From Batrachochytrium dendrobatidis JAM81 (Eukaryota > Chytridiomycota > Chytridiomycetes > Rhizophydiales): 11,256 bases of DNA. The position numbers and the translations under genes were made by a program. This document shows positions 7,788 through 11,256 of this stretch, in pieces. The stretch covers positions 679-11,934 of the forward strand of contig NW_006281127.1 of NCBI RefSeq assembly GCF_000203795.2. The letters are read 5' to 3'. Within the stretch, counting starts at the first letter, position 1. Each line of letters begins with the position of its first letter. The notes beneath the pieces are model-generated. The model saw only the letters and a list, made by a program, of their open reading frames with translations, was not told where the DNA came from and made no database searches.

Positions 7788-7833
7788 ACTACAATTGTTC
7801 GTGTCAATCATAATATACACGACCAATTGTAGT
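7788..7833. repeat. Inverted repeat (17-bp arms, 12-nt loop)
   Basis: The left arm ACTACAATTGTTCGTGT (7788-7804) pairs with the right arm ACACGACCAATTGTAGT (7817-7833) at 16 of 17 positions; the odd pair can be G-T in RNA. It is the strongest hairpin I noticed in the intergenic DNA and has no coding context. Confidence 0.7.
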
Positions 7834-8690
7834 CGAGTTGATCCGACTGAATAGAGTCCGAGCCATCATGTTCATATCAAACCATTGTAAACCATGACAA
7901 GTCTATTGCACAACTCCACTCGTGTTGATTACAACATGCTATTCAGAAATGTATCATATTGTCCTGTAATGACTGTGCATGATTGTACATGGTTGTTTGG
8001 AACCAGTAGCTCCGTTGATTGATATCCACAATATGATCCAGTAGTCGTCCAGATTGTGTGTTGTATTGGGTGTGTTGGATGATGATATCAACCTGTAGTC
8101 AAGGTTTGACTATCTGAACATGTCGGTGACTTTTTACCAACTGTGTGCAACTCGATGTCCAATATCGAGTCATGTCATTGGTCAATTGATTGGTTCAATT
8201 CATCAGTGGGTTTGCTGGATTCATGTGGTGTGCAGCACTTTCAAGAGTATGTTGAATCTGTTGCAGTATTGGAACTTTGTAAACGGATCAACATACTAAC
8301 CTGACCATGACTGTGGTGGTTATTGCAGTCGAGTCGTAAAGCTTATTCTGACAATCATTGATGGTTTGGACAATCGTTTGAATAATCGTTTGGATGTCAG
8401 GTTATGGTATCCTGATTGACAACTCGACTCGGATACAACTTTGATTTGAACAATTACTGATCAATGGATTGGACAATGGACTAGCAATCAATCAACACAT
8501 TGACAGATTTGGCATTCCAAATGGAAACAACGACAATCCAGTTGTAATCCATATTGAGCCTTGAATTCAAACAGTCGTGAATCAAATCATTAATAAACTA
8601 CAAAAACAGTCCAATATGACAACTCGCATTTATCCACAACTCGATACGTGATGTTCAAATGTCTAATATTCAGACTGTGCTGATTGCAAT

Positions 8691-8712
8691 TGTGGTTGTG
8701 GTTGTGGTTGTG
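8691..8712. repeat. Short TGTGGT microsatellite
   Basis: Three and a half units of TGTGGT in tandem, in a non-coding stretch. Confidence 0.7.
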
Positions 8713-8923
8713 TGTAAATATCAATCCAATACTCGATTCAATACTTGATTCAACTTGAGCATGTCCAGTTTTGTAGTAATCCATTTGATCACATTGACAG
8801 AATCAAGCAATGATCTGATTCAACAACACCAAATGATGCATCCATATCACTTGTATCAATCAATTGTACACGATCAGTCAATATAATCAACAATCACTGT
8901 CATGATTGATTCAATTCATTCAA

Positions 8924-8929
8924 TTTATT
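8924..8929 (-). terminator. Poly(A) signal of the DUF4246 gene
   Basis: AATAAA on the minus strand lies about 72 nt after the TGA stop of the DUF4246 gene, within a run of ATTCA-like words. Confidence 0.55.
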
Positions 8930-9001
8930 CAATCCATTTAATTGCATAGATCCGACTGGCATTGCAACTCATTGTTGTATAAATCACAACCTCACAATCC
9001 A

Positions 9002-11219
9002 TCACCAAAGACCAAGATTATACTTCCGCTCATATCTGTATTCGTTGTATGCTCTTGTGATTTGAGTTCGGTCACTTGTCAATTCATCTCGATGGTGTTT
9101 GGCTTCAGTTGGTGATTGAACACCTTGAATATACTGCGTGATATCATTCCACAGTTCAGGCAGTATGGGTGTCTTGTCAAAACTCGAGTTGTACCATTGT
9201 GGTTGTTGCGGAGCCACATGTGCAGTCGAAACAATCCGACAGGCTGGATTCACTACAAAAAATGTCAAAATCTTGCAATGTCCTGGTTGAGTTGGATCTG
9301 CAAGTTCAAATGATTGTTCTTTGTGTTGGTATTGATTGGGATAAACTACACACCGACCATTTGGTAATTCAAGCGATCCTATATACTGATTGCGTGGTGA
9401 TTCTCGATCAATGTCATACACATCTTTCCAATAAATCTCAGATGCTTTTCGACGTTCAAACCGATCAACAGCCTCGCGGAAATCGAGTTTGGGTGTGGTG
9501 ATATTTTCCACGTCGTAGTAATACAGTCCAGTTGCAATAATCGATTCGTTAATTGGACCTTCAATGTGCCAGTTTCCCTCGTCGTATTTAGGTTTGGATG
9601 GTGTCAGTTGAATGTTGGTGAGTTTGACAATGACTTGCAGATTACGACCACGCAGTGATACTGGCATTGCTGATTCATATTTGGATTGGAAATGTTCCGG
9701 AAGTGTTGGTACATACACGGGACGAATGACTCGAGTGTCTGGTTCCATATCATCATGATCTGACTGGCTTGATGACTCATATCCCTTTGTGCCATTACGA
9801 AGATCAATATACTTGAACATTGGATCCATCGTTCTGAACAGACTTTCAAACATCGGGACAAAACATTTGAATATTTTGGCAATGCATTTATACATGTCTC
9901 GATGCCATATCGGATTCAGATTGTTGATGTATGAGTTGATGGTCACACTGCCATCCTGTTCGACACGGAATTCACTCGGAAGCCATTGGAACTTGCATGA
10001 TATAAACTTGGGACTGCTGTCAATGATGGGCGTATCTGAAACAAGTCGAGTCGATAACAATATATCGCATGGTACCATTGTGGTGTATTTGAGTCGTATA
10101 CTCAGTGGTACAATCATCGTTTGTCCATATACAACACTGTACATTGATGCATCAATCAGATTGTGCACCATTTGACCAGTGTTGTGATTTGATCCATGTT
10201 CAATATCCGATACATTTGTCATCAATCGCGTATGTACATTGTCAGGTATGCCATTGTCCAGTATATACGTCAGTTCAACAGGTCCTGGGACAATTGTGCC
10301 CAATCCATCACTGCCATTACAAACAAGCTGTTTGACAAAAACCTCGAGTTGTTCCAATGCAAGATTAAATGTTGATGGCAATATATTCCGATCGAGTGAG
10401 TCAGCCCTCCATTGCTCCACAATATGCTGGCTTGTGATATCGATCCACCACATGGGTTTGCAAAGTATAGATTGCAGATACTGGATATACCGCATCTCGA
10501 CAAGTGTGCGTACCTGTTTATATGGATATCCGGCCATTCCAGATTTCATATCAATTTCGGCATTGTCATCGTATGGCTGAATGCTCGAACTAGCAACGTG
10601 AACCCGATGCTGGAAACACGTTTCAATGATCTGGCCAATAATATTTTTGTTTCTGTAGTGAGTAGTATCCGATTTTACAATAGCCGTTAGATTTTCAAAT
10701 ATCCCGCCTTGTTCCAACTCGGTACGTATTGAACTGTCTGGATGATTGTCGGCAAAATCAACAAGTGTTTTGAGTAGTTTTACAATACCATTATAACCAT
10801 ACAGATTTATATCTCTACGTGAATAAATAGTGTTGAGTTGGTTCACAATTCCATATTCTTGGAACGCCTTGATCATCTCGGCCTTGTTTGTAGATTTCTG
10901 AATCATGTCGTTGACATATCCAAACAGGCGAAAAGAGTAACCCATGCGGAGATCACACATCGATATCGTCAATTGCTCAAAAACCAGCGATCGTACAAGC
11001 GATACAGGAAAGTCGTGCATTTTGGATGCAACTGATCCCGCCATGCTGATTATGCGTGTTTTTAGTTCAAAGTTGTCGCTGTGTTTGATACACAAGTCGT
11101 TCAGTGTTTGAATCAAATCCGATCTTATCAACTCGGCTGAAATCATTTCACAATCTGTAGCATTGCATAAACTATCAATAGTATCAATACTTTCACAAAT
11201 CACTGCTTGATCGACACTC
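9002..11219 (-). CDS. DUF4246 family protein with armadillo-like N-terminal region (5' end probably outside window)
   Basis: Residues are numbered from the GTG codon at 11203, a reference point only. Residues about 20-205 are alpha-helical and resemble armadillo/HEAT-type repeats (VKLLKTLVDFADNHPD, LEQGGIFENLTAIVKS). From about 220 to the end the protein follows the fungal DUF4246 family: CKPMWWIDITSQHIVEQWR (248-266), PTLPEHFQSKYESAMP (499-514), LQVIVKLTNIQLTPSKPKY (522-540), GNWHIEGPINESIIATGLYY (543-562), YPNQYQHKEQSFELADPTQP (621-640), GHCKILTFFVVNP, and STAHVAPQQPQW. The C-terminus (PTEAKHHRDELTSDRT) is complete. H546, E548 and H627 could form the HxE...H iron site of a 2-oxoglutarate-dioxygenase-like fold; this is inference and no activity is claimed. 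No signal peptide or membrane segment is seen, so it is probably intracellular. No ATG exists between the upstream stop (11231-11233) and residue 20. An acceptor-like TACAG ends at 11220, so an upstream exon is likely; a start at Met20 (11146) is the alternative. Confidence 0.85.
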
Positions 11220-11256
11220 CTGTATTCATGTCATGTCAATCCAACCATGTCAAATT
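11220..11256 (-). other. Probable 3' end of an intron upstream of the DUF4246 exon
   Basis: On the minus strand the sequence runs TTGACATGACATGAATACAG and then GAGTGTC. The acceptor AG is at 11221-11220, and TTGAC or TGAC words 10-20 nt earlier could serve as branch site. An in-frame TGA at 11231-11233 shows this part is not coding in the exon's frame. The donor lies beyond the window. Confidence 0.45.

Larger units (their letters stand above)
7226..8920. other. Intergenic region, no gene seen
   Basis: About 1.7 kb with no coding region I can support on either strand. It holds the hairpin at 7788-7833 and the TGTGGT microsatellite at 8691-8712; the latter produces a spurious His-Asn repeat frame on the minus strand. 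Composition is again rich in TG/CA and ATTGA/TCAAT words. Confidence 0.55.

Noticed and set aside
8590..8784. Minus-strand frame with a His-Asn repeat
   Set aside because: The repeat is the translation of the TGTGGT microsatellite and the rest has no protein character.
9116..11035. Frames on the plus strand and other minus frames inside the DUF4246 exon
   Set aside because: All are shadows of the 733-codon frame, whose conserved family motifs run through to the end.
1..11256. Prokaryotic-type systems, CRISPR arrays, tRNA or rRNA genes
   Set aside because: No regularly spaced repeats, no cloverleaf or rRNA core words that I could recognise, and the gene structure is eukaryotic with introns and AATAAA signals.

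Overview
The window looks like nuclear DNA of a chytrid fungus, most likely Batrachochytrium (B. salamandrivorans is my best guess, from memory of its protein families and not from any search). The grounds are: short spliceosomal introns (70-77 bp) with GT...AG borders; TATA boxes and AATAAA signals at the expected distances from genes; a pepsin-type secreted protease of the kind expanded in this genus; a secreted coiled-coil family with an MKLAV-type signal peptide; a fungal DUF4246 protein; and long, gene-poor, AT-leaning intergenic DNA holding a decayed LINE fragment. There is no prokaryotic operon structure, and no rRNA, tRNA or CRISPR that I can see.

Layout. (1) Positions 1-543 (+): 3' part of a coiled-coil protein gene (paralog A), cut by the window edge, with its 3' UTR and poly(A) signal. 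(2) About 640-1400: intergenic. (3) 1442-3075 (-): a four-exon secreted aspartyl-protease-like gene whose catalytic motifs are altered (DSS and HTC where DTG/DSG is expected). Its TATA box lies inside a perfect inverted repeat, with two copies of a GC-rich element further upstream. (4) About 3240-6110: intergenic, with a doubtful small open frame at 4009-4269, a 46-bp tandem duplication and a LINE reverse-transcriptase relic at 5615-5905. (5) 6277-6942 (-): paralog B, complete from signal peptide to stop but ending early, at a TAA aligned with a CAA codon of paralog A. (6) About 7210-8920: intergenic, with one strong hairpin and a short microsatellite. (7) 9002-11219 (-): a large DUF4246 protein with an alpha-helical, armadillo-like N-terminal part. 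Its 5' end probably lies outside the window behind an intron.

How the parts relate. Paralogs A and B face each other and share a nearly identical 3' UTR, so they form an inverted duplication flanking the protease gene. Both the protease-like gene and paralog B are predicted to be secreted, and both have clear TATA promoters with quasi-palindromic CCCT...AGGG elements upstream, so this part of the locus looks like an accessory secretome cluster. The DUF4246 gene looks like an unrelated intracellular gene. No complete previously undescribed system can be demonstrated. The best candidates for a second look are the altered protease with an optional basic C-terminal exon, the truncated paralog with its conserved UTR, and the armadillo-like/DUF4246 architecture.
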